This document shows, in pieces, positions 8,550 to 17,203 of a DNA stretch of 64,000 bases (position 1 is its first letter; the number at the start of each line of letters is the position of its first letter). Source of the DNA: Actinokineospora xionganensis (GTDB lineage Bacteria > Actinomycetota > Actinomycetes > Mycobacteriales > Pseudonocardiaceae); the NCBI RefSeq assembly GCF_014323725.1, contig NZ_JABVED010000017.1:47516-111515 (forward strand), given 5' to 3'. The position numbers and the translations under genes were made by a program. The notes beneath the pieces were generated by a model, which made no database searches, had not been told where the DNA came from, and saw only the letters and a list, made by a program, of their open reading frames with translations.

Positions 8550-8859
8550 AGCGGCGACCGAATGATTGTGCCGAGTTCAATGTCGACGAATACTCAGTGT
8601 CCGCCTGCGGCGGCCACAGTCGCTGATGCAGATCCGATGACACGAGGTCGTTCAGTCGGAGCCCAGCGCCCATCACGTCTTGCGCCGCCGCCGCGAATCG
8701 CGAACATGGCCAATGCTCGGTCGAGCAGAGGAGGCACGTTTCGGTTCCTTCAGCCGGCTGATGCGCGGTCAGATCGTCGATCACCCGCGCGACTTGGCCG
8801 AGCAGGCTGTCTGATCCCACGACTACAGCCACGATCGGTCGGTATCCGGGCCTCGGCAT
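8542..8859 (-). CDS. Small hypothetical protein with Cys/His motif, 105 aa
   Basis: Starts MPRPGYRPIVAVVVGSDSLL at ATG 8859 with AGAGGA about 6 nt upstream. It contains CLLCSTEHWPC, a possible zinc-binding cluster, and a helical C-terminus. It heads a minus-strand group running through the next small gene and the GRDP-like gene, divergent from the XRE regulator. Function unknown. Confidence 0.6.
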   Translation of the reverse strand: MPRPGYRPIVAVVVGSDSLLGQVARVIDDLTAHQPAEGTETCLLCSTEHWPCSRFAAAAQDVMGAGLRLNDLVSSDLHQRLWPPQADTEYSSTLNSAQSFGRRYD

Positions 8860-9023
8860 TGACGTCCTCTTGATTCGGTCGGGCCGGTCGTTGCCGGTGG
8901 AAGCATCACCCTGCGTTGCTGTTGACCACCGCATAGTGAACGCTAGGCTTGTTCGACCTGGTAGAGGACTGACCACGGGTACGAGTACGGCAGGGCTCGG
9001 GGCGACGATGTGCAGGGGGCGAT

Positions 9024-10143
9024 GTGGGCTACAGGCGGGCAACACCGCGCGCTGGTCAACGTTCGCCCGGCCGCGCCTGCATCTCGGGCTACGTGTTCAA
9101 GCTGATTCGTGAGTCGACGCATTTCACTCAGGCGCGTCTCGCCGAAATCCTGCGTGTGGATGTGGCGACAGTTCAGGGCTGGGAGAGCGGTCGTCGGCCC
9201 CTGGGTGCATTGCGCAGCGCAGATCTCGTCCGGCTACGGATGAGCATGCGCCGTCTCGGAGCGCCTGCGGTCGCCTTGGCCGTGTTGGATCTCGCGATCG
9301 AGGCTGACCTCATCGTCTTCGACGCTGTCGAGGCAGGCCCCACAGTGTTGGCTGCCGACACCCATCCGCTCGCCGCCGCTGTGCATCGTCGAACGCTCAC
9401 CAGCCTGCTCACCTGGCCGTTCACGGGAACTGTGCCGGGCGTTCTGGCAGTGCCTGCGCAAACGGCCCGCCGTGGTCCCGTTGCCGACCGACCATTACTG
9501 GGCTCGGAGGAACGCGAGCGGTTCTTCGACCACCTGCAGGTCACTGCGGATGCCTCACGAGGAACAGCAAACGCGTTGCTGAGGCGCCAAGCCGTCTATC
9601 TGCTGGGCTTCGATCAACGCCCAGACTCCGCCCGGTGGCTCACTTCTGAGCTGCGGGACGCCAACCGCATCGCCGGACACGCCGATCACCTGTCGTCCTG
9701 GGTCGCACATCGGTCGTCGGCCATCGCCTTGGCGCAGAAGGGACACCGTGACGCTCTGCATGCTTTCGTCGCACGGGAGTTGAACACCGACGCGCAGGAG
9801 ATCGCCAATCTGAACTACTGGGCCTATTGGCTTGGGGAGATCGCCGATCCTCAGGTCGATGACGACTTCATGACTACCGTGGACCCCGAACAGTGGTTTG
9901 GCGCCCGCGTGCTTGATCACCTGCTTGTTCGACTCAATCCGGGCTCGCATCACGCCGACCTCAACATCCACACGCTCTGGGCACTGTTTGCTTGCTCGGC
10001 CAATTGTTTTGCGGGGTCGGAGGCATGCCCAAGCTCGGGCAGGTGAAGTCGTGGATCGGATGAGCGCCGACCCCCACCTCACCCACCGTGCTCGCCGTGA
10101 ACTGGATAGCGTGGCGTACGCCATCCGGCTGGCTGACAGATGA
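9024..10143 (+). pseudogene. XRE-family transcriptional regulator, frameshifted near the C-terminus
   Basis: The N-terminal helix-turn-helix (LIRESTHFTQARLAEILRVD, then VATVQGWESGRRPL) belongs to the XRE class and is followed by a long helical domain with LTWPFTGTVPG and LNYWAYWLGEIADPQVDDDF, as in a common actinomycete family. In frame, the protein runs off after HTLWALFACSANCF and stops at 10046. The expected ending, LLARPIVL through RARRELDSVAYAIRLADR, is found in another frame and stops at 10143, exactly at the HD gene. One extra base near 9990-9995 explains it. GTG start 9024 has AGGGGG 4 nt upstream; GTG 9093 is an alternative. DNA binding would survive, but the C-terminal end is lost. 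Confidence 0.8.
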
Positions 10144-10157
10144 GAGAGGGGCACCAC

Positions 10158-10751
10158 GTGTCCGGTGACCACACCCGGCGACCCGAGGACGAAGAGGCCT
10201 GCGCGACCGCTGCTTTCGCCTTCGAGCTCGGCGTTCTCAAGAACATGCGCCGGGCCGGCTGGTGGCATGCGGGAGTTCGTGACCCGGAGTCGGTCGCCGA
10301 GCACAGTCTTCGTGTCGCGCAGCTCGCCTCGCTGATCGCCGCCGAGGAAGGGGCGGACCCGGCGCGGGCGGCGTTTCTCGGGTTGTGGCACGACAGCCAG
10401 GAGACTCGGACGGGCGATATCCCGCACACCGCGAAGCCCTATCTCGCAAGCCGGATCGACAATCGGGCGATCACCGCGGACCAGACCGCGCGCATGCCCG
10501 AGATGGCCGCCAAGACTGTCCGGGAAGCTGTCGACGAGTACGAGAGTCAGGACACCGCCGAGGCGCACTGCGCCAAGGACGCCGACAAGCTCGAATGCCT
10601 CATCCAGGCCGTCGAATACCGTACCGCCGGCTACCAGAACCTCCAGTCCTGGATCGACTCGTCCCGAGCGGGGTTGCGGACCGAAGCGGCTCGGCGGATC
10701 GCTGACGCGGCGCTGCGAACCTCGCCGCTGACGTGGCGGGAGCACGTCTGA
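10158..10751 (+). CDS. HD-domain hydrolase (YfbR/HDDC2-like)
   Basis: 197 residues. Metal-binding histidines and aspartates are visible: SVAEHSLRVAQLASLIA, LGLWHDSQETRTGDIPH and the late Asp in CAKDADKLECLIQAVEY, the arrangement of HD-domain 5'-nucleotidase-like hydrolases acting on deoxynucleotides or similar phosphomonoesters. Start GTG 10158 has GAGAGGGG 6 nt upstream; an ATG at 10140 overlaps the stop of the restored XRE regulator. The pair is probably one operon. The gene ends at a strong bidirectional hairpin. Confidence 0.85.
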   Translation: MSGDHTRRPEDEEACATAAFAFELGVLKNMRRAGWWHAGVRDPESVAEHSLRVAQLASLIAAEEGADPARAAFLGLWHDSQETRTGDIPHTAKPYLASRIDNRAITADQTARMPEMAAKTVREAVDEYESQDTAEAHCAKDADKLECLIQAVEYRTAGYQNLQSWIDSSRAGLRTEAARRIADAALRTSPLTWREHV

Positions 10752-10762
10752 TCTAAACGGAC

Positions 10763-10791
10763 GGAGGGTCCCGGCAATGCCGGGACCCTCC
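10763..10791. terminator. Bidirectional intrinsic terminator
   Basis: Perfect 13-bp stem GGAGGGTCCCGGC / GCCGGGACCCTCC with a 3-nt loop, followed by TTT, between the convergent HD hydrolase and P450 genes. It marks a clean transcriptional border between the inserted block and the right arm of the enediyne region. Confidence 0.85.
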
Positions 10792-10804
10792 TTTGAACCA
10801 CAGC

Positions 10805-12154
10805 TCAGGCCGGGTGCACCGTCATCGGCAGCCCGCCCTTGACCCGCAGCGACAGCATCGGCTCCGGGACCACCTCATACCCCGGCACCAGCTTCAGCGT
10901 CATCTCCCGCGCCAGCATGGAGATCACGAACGTCGCCTCCATCAGCCCAAGGTGGCTCCCGACGCAGAAGCGCGGTCCAGCCCCGAAAGGCAGGTATGCG
11001 TACCGCGGCCGGGTGTTCGCCCGAGACGGGTCGAACCGGTCCGGGTCGAACTTCTCCGGTGCGTCCCAGAACTCCGGGTGGCGGTGCAAGGTGTACGGGC
11101 ACACCATCACATCCGAGCCCGCGGGCACGTGGTAGCCGCCGACCTCGTCCTCCTCGACCGAACGCCGGGTCAGGATCCACACCGGCGGGTAGAGACGCAT
11201 GGCCTCTTCGAGCACCATGTTCGTGTACGTCAGGCTCTTCAGATCCTCCAGCACGGGCGTCCGGTCGCCCAGCACCGCGATGGCCTCCTCCCGCAGGCGG
11301 GAAGCGACATCCGGGTGCTGGTCCATCAGGTACAGCGCCCACCCGACCGTGGACGCCGTCGTCTCGTGGCCTGCCAGGAGCAACGTGATCAGTTCGTCGC
11401 GCATGCGCGTCTGGGCGACGCGGGGGTCGGATTCCTTGCTGGTGGACTGGATCAGCCGGGAGATCACGTCGTCCGCCGGGTCGCGCGGATTGCCAAGGCG
11501 TTCCGCGACAAGGGCTTCGACGATCCGCGACAGGTCGTCGCTGGCCTTGCGGAACTCCCGCTGCCTGCGCAGCGGGAGCCACGTGGGGACCATGCCCATG
11601 GTCTCCATCTCGAACATCGCCTGGTCCTGCACGGCTTCGAACGAGTGCCCGATCGACTCGAACGCGTCCAGGTCGGCGTCGAGGAGGGTCCGGCCGAGTA
11701 CACCGAGGGTGAACCCGGTGAGCTCGTGCAGGACGTCCGTCGGGCCCTGGCGGGTCCGCAGGCGGGCCACCAGCTTGGCCGCCTCCTCGACGATGGTGTC
11801 GGCCTGGGCGGCGATCCGCCGGTGCTGGAACACCGGCTGGATCGTCCGCCGCTGCTCCCGCCACAGCGCCCCGTCGCTGGTCAGCAGGCCGTCCCCGAGG
11901 GCTCGGCGTGCTTCAACGTAGCCGATTCCCTTGTGGTAATTGGCACTGTTGTCGGCGAGGATGTGCTTCGCGTGGTCGGGGTGGTTGAAGTAGTAGAGCG
12001 TCTTTGGTCCGATCCCCACCCGCACCGCGTCCCCGTAGGTCGCCGCCGCCGTGGACATCAGCGTGAGCCGGTCGCCTTTGAGCTGCTTGAGCAGGCTGAG
12101 CGTCTGACTGCGTGGGGGACCGGGGGGGACACGGTGCGAGGGGGTCATCGTCAT
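10805..12154 (-). CDS. Cytochrome P450 of the enediyne cluster
   Basis: 449 residues, soluble bacterial P450. Visible signatures: I-helix LLLAGHETTAST (oxygen activation), K-helix ExxR in EEAMRLYPPVW, PERF-like FDPDRFDPSR and heme-binding FGAGPRFCVGSHLG with the cysteine thiolate. The start ATG 12154 overlaps the stop of unbU (ATGA), so it is translationally coupled to the enediyne cassette and is the last gene of that minus-strand operon before the terminator at 10763-10791. Likely an oxidative tailoring or core-maturation enzyme (P450s are regular members of enediyne clusters); the substrate cannot be read from sequence. Confidence 0.93.
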   Translation of the reverse strand: MTMTPSHRVPPGPPRSQTLSLLKQLKGDRLTLMSTAAATYGDAVRVGIGPKTLYYFNHPDHAKHILADNSANYHKGIGYVEARRALGDGLLTSDGALWREQRRTIQPVFQHRRIAAQADTIVEEAAKLVARLRTRQGPTDVLHELTGFTLGVLGRTLLDADLDAFESIGHSFEAVQDQAMFEMETMGMVPTWLPLRRQREFRKASDDLSRIVEALVAERLGNPRDPADDVISRLIQSTSKESDPRVAQTRMRDELITLLLAGHETTASTVGWALYLMDQHPDVASRLREEAIAVLGDRTPVLEDLKSLTYTNMVLEEAMRLYPPVWILTRRSVEEDEVGGYHVPAGSDVMVCPYTLHRHPEFWDAPEKFDPDRFDPSRANTRPRYAYLPFGAGPRFCVGSHLGLMEATFVISMLAREMTLKLVPGYEVVPEPMLSLRVKGGLPMTVHPA

Positions 12155-13113
12155 GCCGCCTTCTGCTCCGCGGTGGCGGCCGGGGTGGCCGGGACCAGGG
12201 TGACCGGGGGAGCGGAAGCCTTCGACTTCTCCACGAAGTGGACCGTCCAGTGGTAGCAGCCGCGGATCAGGCAGACCAGCGCGGTGGCGAGGAAGATGTT
12301 GTACGCCACGTGCGCCACGATCAGCACGCCGTAGGCCAGCGCCACGCCGCCGCCGAAGGCGAACTGAGCCCACGGCTTCGACGGGGACGTGCCCGGGTCG
12401 GTGATCATGTAGTTGGTGAACAAGATGAACGCGACACCGGTCATCATGCCCAGCGCGGCCGGGATCGACGTGTCGAACAGCCATCCGCGGATGATCGACT
12501 GGGCGGCGAACACACCGACCCAGCCCGCGATCAGCCACATCCGGCCGGTCAGCTTGCCGTTGATCATCGTGCCGCCGATGATGATCAGACCCGGGATCAG
12601 CCAGTCCACCCAGCCCGAGACGTGCTCGGTGAAGTGGTACGGCGGTGCGATCGAGGCCCAGGGGAACAGGACCAGGATCATCGCGATGCCGAAGTTCGAC
12701 GGGTTCATGAAGTGCCGCATGCGGCCCTTCACCGGCGCCCGCAGGATCCACTTCGCGCCGACCGCCAGGGTGACGCCGAAGACGAGCACCCAGACCCGGT
12801 CGTTGACGTAGATCAGCATGTTCACCGCGAGGCTGGTGATGTGCGCGGGGAACAGGAACTGCACGAGCCCCTTGAAGCCGCCGCCCAGGTAGCGCGGGTC
12901 GCGGCCCTCGGAGCGGGCGCCGATCTTCTCCAGGCCCAGTTCGACCGCGTAGCCGGTCGCCAGGGCGATGAAGGGCCACACCCACGGCTGCTCGAAGCCG
13001 AGGAAGGCGTACCCGACGATGTTGAACACGCTGATGGATATCGCGAAGTTGCGGAGCGCCTTGATGACCTTGGGGTCATGGCGCACTGGCGCGGCTGTCT
13101 TGGTCTCAGCCAT
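12151..13113 (-). CDS. unbU: Enediyne cassette membrane protein UnbU (RnfD/NqrB-like)
   Basis: 320 residues with about eight to nine membrane helices and signature segments MNPSNFGIAMILVLFPWASI and FILFTNYMITDPGTSP that match the RnfD/NqrB electron-transport subunit fold. UnbU is one of the three proteins of unknown biochemical role (UnbL, UnbV, UnbU; E3/E4/E5 in other nomenclature) that accompany enediyne PKSs. By analogy with RnfD it may bind flavin and move electrons at the membrane, but this is unproven. It lies between unbV (6-bp gap) and the P450 (4-bp overlap), all co-directional. Confidence 0.9.
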   Translation of the reverse strand: MAETKTAAPVRHDPKVIKALRNFAISISVFNIVGYAFLGFEQPWVWPFIALATGYAVELGLEKIGARSEGRDPRYLGGGFKGLVQFLFPAHITSLAVNMLIYVNDRVWVLVFGVTLAVGAKWILRAPVKGRMRHFMNPSNFGIAMILVLFPWASIAPPYHFTEHVSGWVDWLIPGLIIIGGTMINGKLTGRMWLIAGWVGVFAAQSIIRGWLFDTSIPAALGMMTGVAFILFTNYMITDPGTSPSKPWAQFAFGGGVALAYGVLIVAHVAYNIFLATALVCLIRGCYHWTVHFVEKSKASAPPVTLVPATPAATAEQKAA

Positions 13114-13119
13114 GACGGG

Positions 13120-15048
13120 TCACTTCTCCTTCGCCTGGGTGCCGAGCCGCAGCGCGTGCATGCCCGAGGTCAACTGCAGGTCTTGTTCACGCATCTGGCC
13201 CGAGCGGTCCCGCCAGGTCAGGTGCACCTTGACCGGTCCGGCGTCGTCGCCGAGTCCGATGTGGACGTCGTTGCTGCGCTTGCCGGAGTGCCCGCCGCCA
13301 CCGTCGACCCGACCGATGACCTTGGTGCCGTCGGCCTTCGTCACGACCACCTGGGCGCCGACGACCGGCGACCCGGGCGCGCCGTCCGCGGTGGGGGCGT
13401 CGTGGAACAGGCACAGCGTGAGGCTGTGGCCCGCGTTCGGCGCGTTGTTCTGGTAGAACACCGGCTGGTCCCACTGCCGGGCCATGGCGAAGTCGAGCCT
13501 GCCGTCGCCGTCGGCGTCACCGGTGGCGACACCGCGGGTCGGGACCGGGACGGCCAGACCAAGCTCGGGGGCGAGGTCGTCGTAGTGGCCGTCGGCGCCC
13601 TTGACGAAGAACTTCATGGTGTGGTCGCCGCCGACATCGTCGCCGAGGGTCACGTTCGGCCAGAACGACGGGTTGGTGAGCAGTTCGTCGTTGGCGGTGG
13701 CCAGTTCCTGCAGCTGCGGCCAGCGGTTGGTGTATCCGCGGACGAAGCCGGTGGCCTGCACGACCTGGTTGGTGCCGCTGTTGGTGAAGTCACCCGCCTT
13801 GACGTCCCAGCCCCAGCCGGACCACGCGGTGTTGGCCGAGCCGCTGACGTCGTCGAACGGGGCCTCACCGGCGAGCAGCTTCGTGCGCAGGTCGGCCTGG
13901 TCCTTGGCCTTGGTGAGGAAGTGGAAGTTGCTCTCCTCGATGCCCCACGAGGTGGTGATGTTGCTGACGAACAGGTCGTAGAGGCCGTCGCCGTCGAGGT
14001 CGGCGAAGTCCTCGCCCATGCCCTTGAACGAGTCCTGGCCGATCAGCTTGGACTTGGGCACGACCGGGGATCGGCCGCCGATGATCTCCTCGAAGGCGAG
14101 CTTGCCCGGCGTGGACTTGTTGTGCAGCAGGTGGTCCGGGCCGAAGTCGTTGGCCAGGTGCAGCTCCGGCAGGCCGTCGCCGTCGAGGTCGGCCGAGGCC
14201 GCCCCGAGCTCCCAGCCCCGGGAGATCTCGACGGGCAGCGCGTCGTCGACCTTGCGGAAAGTGCCGTCGCCATTGGCGAGGAAGAAGTAGTTCTCACCGC
14301 CGTTGCGGGCATCCGACATCGAGTCGTTCATTTCCACCCCGCCTGCGACCCGGTCGTCGAGCACCGGGCTGTGCGGGAAGTAGTTCGTGATCAGGATGTC
14401 GTAGTGCCCGTCACCGTCGAAGTCCTCATAGGTGACGGCGTTGCTGTTCCACTGTGGACCGTCGTAGACGCCATTGGTCTTGCCGGGCACCAGTTCCACC
14501 GCGGTGAAGCACTCGGCGTCGAGTTTCTTCGCCTCGGGCTTGGTGAGGAAAATGATCGGCGTGCGTCCCCAGTAGTAGACCAGCAGGTCCGTGCGGCCGT
14601 CCTCGTTGTAGTCGCCGGGCAGGCACCCCATCGGCGCGATCTGCCCGTTCATCGGCAGCGGGGCGGGGTTCAGCGCGAAGGCCGGGTAGCGGTGGCCGTT
14701 CTTGTCCGGCACCGGGGTCACCACGACCTGGTCGATCCGCGGGTCGGTGATGCACAGGTCGTTGGGCAGGCCGTCGCCGTCGACGTCGTTCATCGCGATG
14801 GCCGCGCCGACCGAGGAGATCCACGCGTCGATGTGCTTGTAGTCCTTGTTGACCTTGCGGACTTCCTGCTGGGCGAACCCGCTCGGCATGGCGATGGACT
14901 TCGCGGTGAACTTGAAGTCCTTGGCCAGTGCGGCCTTCGTCTCGGCGCTCGACTCAGGCAGGCGGGCCACCATGAACGTGGTCACCACCAAGACCAGAGC
15001 GATGATCCCAGGAAGCTGCCTGTGCAGCCATCCAGGTTTGGTGGTCAT
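13120..15048 (-). CDS. unbV: Enediyne cassette protein UnbV (FG-GAP/ASPIC domain, exported)
   Basis: 642 residues. An N-terminal membrane anchor/signal (PGIIALVLVVTTFMVARL) is followed by FG-GAP/VCBS-type repeats, each with a Ca-binding-like loop: DVDGDGLPNDL, DFDGDGHYDIL, DLDGDGLPELH, DLDGDGLYDLF and DADGDGRLDFA. The C-terminus has the ASPIC/UnbV signature around KRSNDVHIGLGDDAG. It is probably a seven-bladed propeller outside the membrane. UnbV is a hallmark of enediyne loci; its role is not established. Stop and start overlap with the UnbL gene by 4 bp, indicating coupling. Confidence 0.92.
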   Translation of the reverse strand: MTTKPGWLHRQLPGIIALVLVVTTFMVARLPESSAETKAALAKDFKFTAKSIAMPSGFAQQEVRKVNKDYKHIDAWISSVGAAIAMNDVDGDGLPNDLCITDPRIDQVVVTPVPDKNGHRYPAFALNPAPLPMNGQIAPMGCLPGDYNEDGRTDLLVYYWGRTPIIFLTKPEAKKLDAECFTAVELVPGKTNGVYDGPQWNSNAVTYEDFDGDGHYDILITNYFPHSPVLDDRVAGGVEMNDSMSDARNGGENYFFLANGDGTFRKVDDALPVEISRGWELGAASADLDGDGLPELHLANDFGPDHLLHNKSTPGKLAFEEIIGGRSPVVPKSKLIGQDSFKGMGEDFADLDGDGLYDLFVSNITTSWGIEESNFHFLTKAKDQADLRTKLLAGEAPFDDVSGSANTAWSGWGWDVKAGDFTNSGTNQVVQATGFVRGYTNRWPQLQELATANDELLTNPSFWPNVTLGDDVGGDHTMKFFVKGADGHYDDLAPELGLAVPVPTRGVATGDADGDGRLDFAMARQWDQPVFYQNNAPNAGHSLTLCLFHDAPTADGAPGSPVVGAQVVVTKADGTKVIGRVDGGGGHSGKRSNDVHIGLGDDAGPVKVHLTWRDRSGQMREQDLQLTSGMHALRLGTQAKEK

Positions 15049-16022
15049 CGACTTACACCTCCCATTGCGGCGAATCGGCCTGCGACACGCTGGCGCCAGA
15101 CCTCGTAAGCGGGTACATCACCGTCGGCCGGAAGGTCGCGACGGGCGTCGTGGGTGAGCTGTGCGGCGTCCTCCGGGGACATACCGCAGAAAACCTTCGA
15201 GGCGACCCGGGTGTGCGGGATGACAAGGCCGGCGCGCACCCTGGCCTCGGAGGCGAACGACGAGGCCTGGGCGAGCATCGGCGCGTAGTCGCCCGCCAGG
15301 TCGCGGTAGGCGAGCAGTTCGGTCTCGTCGGCGCCACCGGCATAGGTGGCGGCCAACCCGGTGCCCGCCCAGAGGTCCGCGCGCCGGTGCTCGGGGAACT
15401 TGGCGATCATCGACGCGACGAGCGGGCCGTCGCTGCCGCCGATGAACCACAGGGCCCGGCCGATTCCCTGGTCGATCCCGTGGTTGGCCTGACCTTCGCC
15501 CCAACTGGTGAGCCAGTCGAACTTCTCGACGTACTGCTCCTCGACATAGCGCTTCGTCTTGAAGTAAGCCTGGTGGAAGCCGTAGCCGTCGAGCACCAGG
15601 CCCACGAGCAGCGGGTCGAGGGTCTCCGCCTTGCGCCAGGCGAACTTCGGCAGCCTGCACATCGCCCAGCCGAGGCCGACGTAGACCATGTAGACGTGCT
15701 TGTCGCCCTCGCCGGCGAGGAAGTCGTCGAGGTGGTGCTTGCCGCCCAGCGGTAGGCCGTCGCGGATCCCGTAGCCCATCCCGGCGCCCTCATAGGCGAA
15801 GCCCCGGTAGTAAGGCTCGATCTGGTCCAGCTTGGCGACGGCGTCGTCGATGGTGGCCGCTTCCGCGGCGTAGGCATAGCCTTCGAGGAACCTGCGGCCG
15901 ACGGTCTCCAGGTTCTCCTGGGCGGCCGGACTCTTCTTGTGGAAGCCACGCACGTCCAGCAAAGTGGCCGACGCGTTCGGTGTCAGGATGCGGCGCCGTA
16001 GCGCCCGCCATGCAGTGCCCAA
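15045..16022 (-). CDS. unbL: Enediyne cassette protein UnbL (DUF1702)
   Basis: 325 residues in the DUF1702/UnbL family: RALRRRILTPNASATLL, FAYEGAGMGYGIRDGL, GWAMCRLPKF, LDGYGFHQAYFKTKRYV and DQGIGRALWFIGGSD. The frame has no ATG near the conserved N-terminus; I choose TTG 16022 because GAGGGGG lies 8 nt upstream and the product then starts just before the conserved block. Role unknown; always found with enediyne PKS, UnbV and UnbU. It shares ancestry with the next gene upstream (16036-17067). Confidence 0.88.
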   Translation of the reverse strand: MGTAWRALRRRILTPNASATLLDVRGFHKKSPAAQENLETVGRRFLEGYAYAAEAATIDDAVAKLDQIEPYYRGFAYEGAGMGYGIRDGLPLGGKHHLDDFLAGEGDKHVYMVYVGLGWAMCRLPKFAWRKAETLDPLLVGLVLDGYGFHQAYFKTKRYVEEQYVEKFDWLTSWGEGQANHGIDQGIGRALWFIGGSDGPLVASMIAKFPEHRRADLWAGTGLAATYAGGADETELLAYRDLAGDYAPMLAQASSFASEARVRAGLVIPHTRVASKVFCGMSPEDAAQLTHDARRDLPADGDVPAYEVWRQRVAGRFAAMGGVSR

Positions 16023-16035
16023 CTGACTTTCCCCC

Positions 16036-17067
16036 TCACGGGACTCGATCTGCGGATGGTTGAGCCGCCGCCTGGCTGACGGTGGCGGTGACGAGCCGGG
16101 TGCGGATGCGCTCGCGCCAGCGCTCGTACGCGGGATCGAGGCCGGTGCCCCACGGGTCGGCCTCGGTGCCGTCGGCGATGTCAACCGCCTCCGACACCGC
16201 GAGTCCGGCCAGGGCCTTCGCGGCGAGTTCGGTGTGCGGGGGAGTGAATCCGGCGTAGGTCCGGGCTTTCACCGCGAACACCACCCCGAGCGCCAGTTCC
16301 GCCCAGTGGGCCCCGGACGCCGCGCGCAGGCGGGTGAGGCCGGGTTCGTCGCAGCCGCCCGCGAACGTCGCGGCCAGGCCGACCCCGCTCCACAGATCGG
16401 CGTGCCGGTGCGGGGCGAACTTGTTCACCGCTTCGGTGACGGCCTCGGGGCGGGCGCCGTTGATGAACCACAGCGCGCGTCCGACACCCTGGTCGAAGGC
16501 CCGCAGGAAGTACTCGCCGGACCCTTCCCACGGGTACGGCTTGGGCACCCGCTGCTCGTGCACCCAGCGCTTCGTCTGGAAGTAGGCGCGGTCGAAGCCG
16601 TACCCGTCGACGGCCAGCCAGGTCATCGTGGGGTGGTACGGCGACTCGGCCAGGTCCGGGATGACCTTCTTCCACAGGACCCGCGGCAGCCGCGCCATGG
16701 CGAATCCGATGCCGATGTAGGTCAGGAAGATGTGCGGGTGGCCCGGCCCGCCGAGCAGTTTCCTCGACCACGTCCCGCGTCCGCCCGCCATGGCGTCGCG
16801 CACGGTGGCGGCCATCGCCGCGCCCTCGTAGGCGAAGCCGCGCTGCTGCGGTTCGACCAGCGCCAGGCGCCGCTCGACCTCCCAGAGCGTCTTCGCCTCG
16901 ATACCCCATTCGAACCCGCAGATGACCGACTGCGGAATCGCCTCGAGCGTCTCGGCCGCGGCCGAGTCCGCACCCGGGAAGCCGCGGACCCGGAAAGTCA
17001 CCTCGGCCAGTCTCGGTGTCAGGAGAACTCTGCGTAGCGTGCCGAGAATTGTCGGCATGGATGTCAC
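16036..17067 (-). CDS. Second DUF1702/UnbL-type protein (tandem paralogue)
   Basis: About 343 residues. It shares the UnbL landmarks in the same order: LRRVLLTPRLAEVTF, FAYEGAAMAATVRDAM, GFAMARLPRVLWKK, VDGYGFDRAYFQTKRWV and DQGVGRALWFINGA, so it is a diverged tandem copy. GTG 17067 is favoured by AAGGA 7 nt upstream; ATG 17058 and ATG 17085 are possible. It is the first gene of the minus-strand operon that continues through unbL, unbV, unbU and the P450. Two copies suggest hetero-oligomer formation or split functions, which is inference. Confidence 0.88.
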   Translation of the reverse strand: MTSMPTILGTLRRVLLTPRLAEVTFRVRGFPGADSAAAETLEAIPQSVICGFEWGIEAKTLWEVERRLALVEPQQRGFAYEGAAMAATVRDAMAGGRGTWSRKLLGGPGHPHIFLTYIGIGFAMARLPRVLWKKVIPDLAESPYHPTMTWLAVDGYGFDRAYFQTKRWVHEQRVPKPYPWEGSGEYFLRAFDQGVGRALWFINGARPEAVTEAVNKFAPHRHADLWSGVGLAATFAGGCDEPGLTRLRAASGAHWAELALGVVFAVKARTYAGFTPPHTELAAKALAGLAVSEAVDIADGTEADPWGTGLDPAYERWRERIRTRLVTATVSQAAAQPSADRVP

Positions 17068-17150
17068 CCCGCTTTCCTTGACCATGGTCTGGTGTCCGAT
17101 ATCTGCGGTGCATCTCCTGGATTGCCCGGGGGAATAACCCTGGTCGAAAT

Positions 17151-17189
17151 AGAAGAACGCCCCGCCGGGAGCAGGCGGGGCGTTCTTCT
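17151..17189 (-). terminator. Intrinsic terminator after the enediyne membrane protein
   Basis: Long stem with about 15-16 paired bases (AGAAGAACGCCCCGCC against GGCGGGGCGTTCTTCT) and a 7-nt loop, just downstream of the minus-strand gene ending at 17204. On the minus strand the descending arm runs into TTCTTCTATTTC, giving a T-rich tail. It separates that gene from the DUF1702 operon. Confidence 0.85.
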
Positions 17190-17203
17190 CGAATAGTGCG
17201 CGA

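Noticed and set aside
6814..10751. Prophage or integrative element
   Set aside because: No integrase, phage gene, tRNA or flanking direct repeat is seen.
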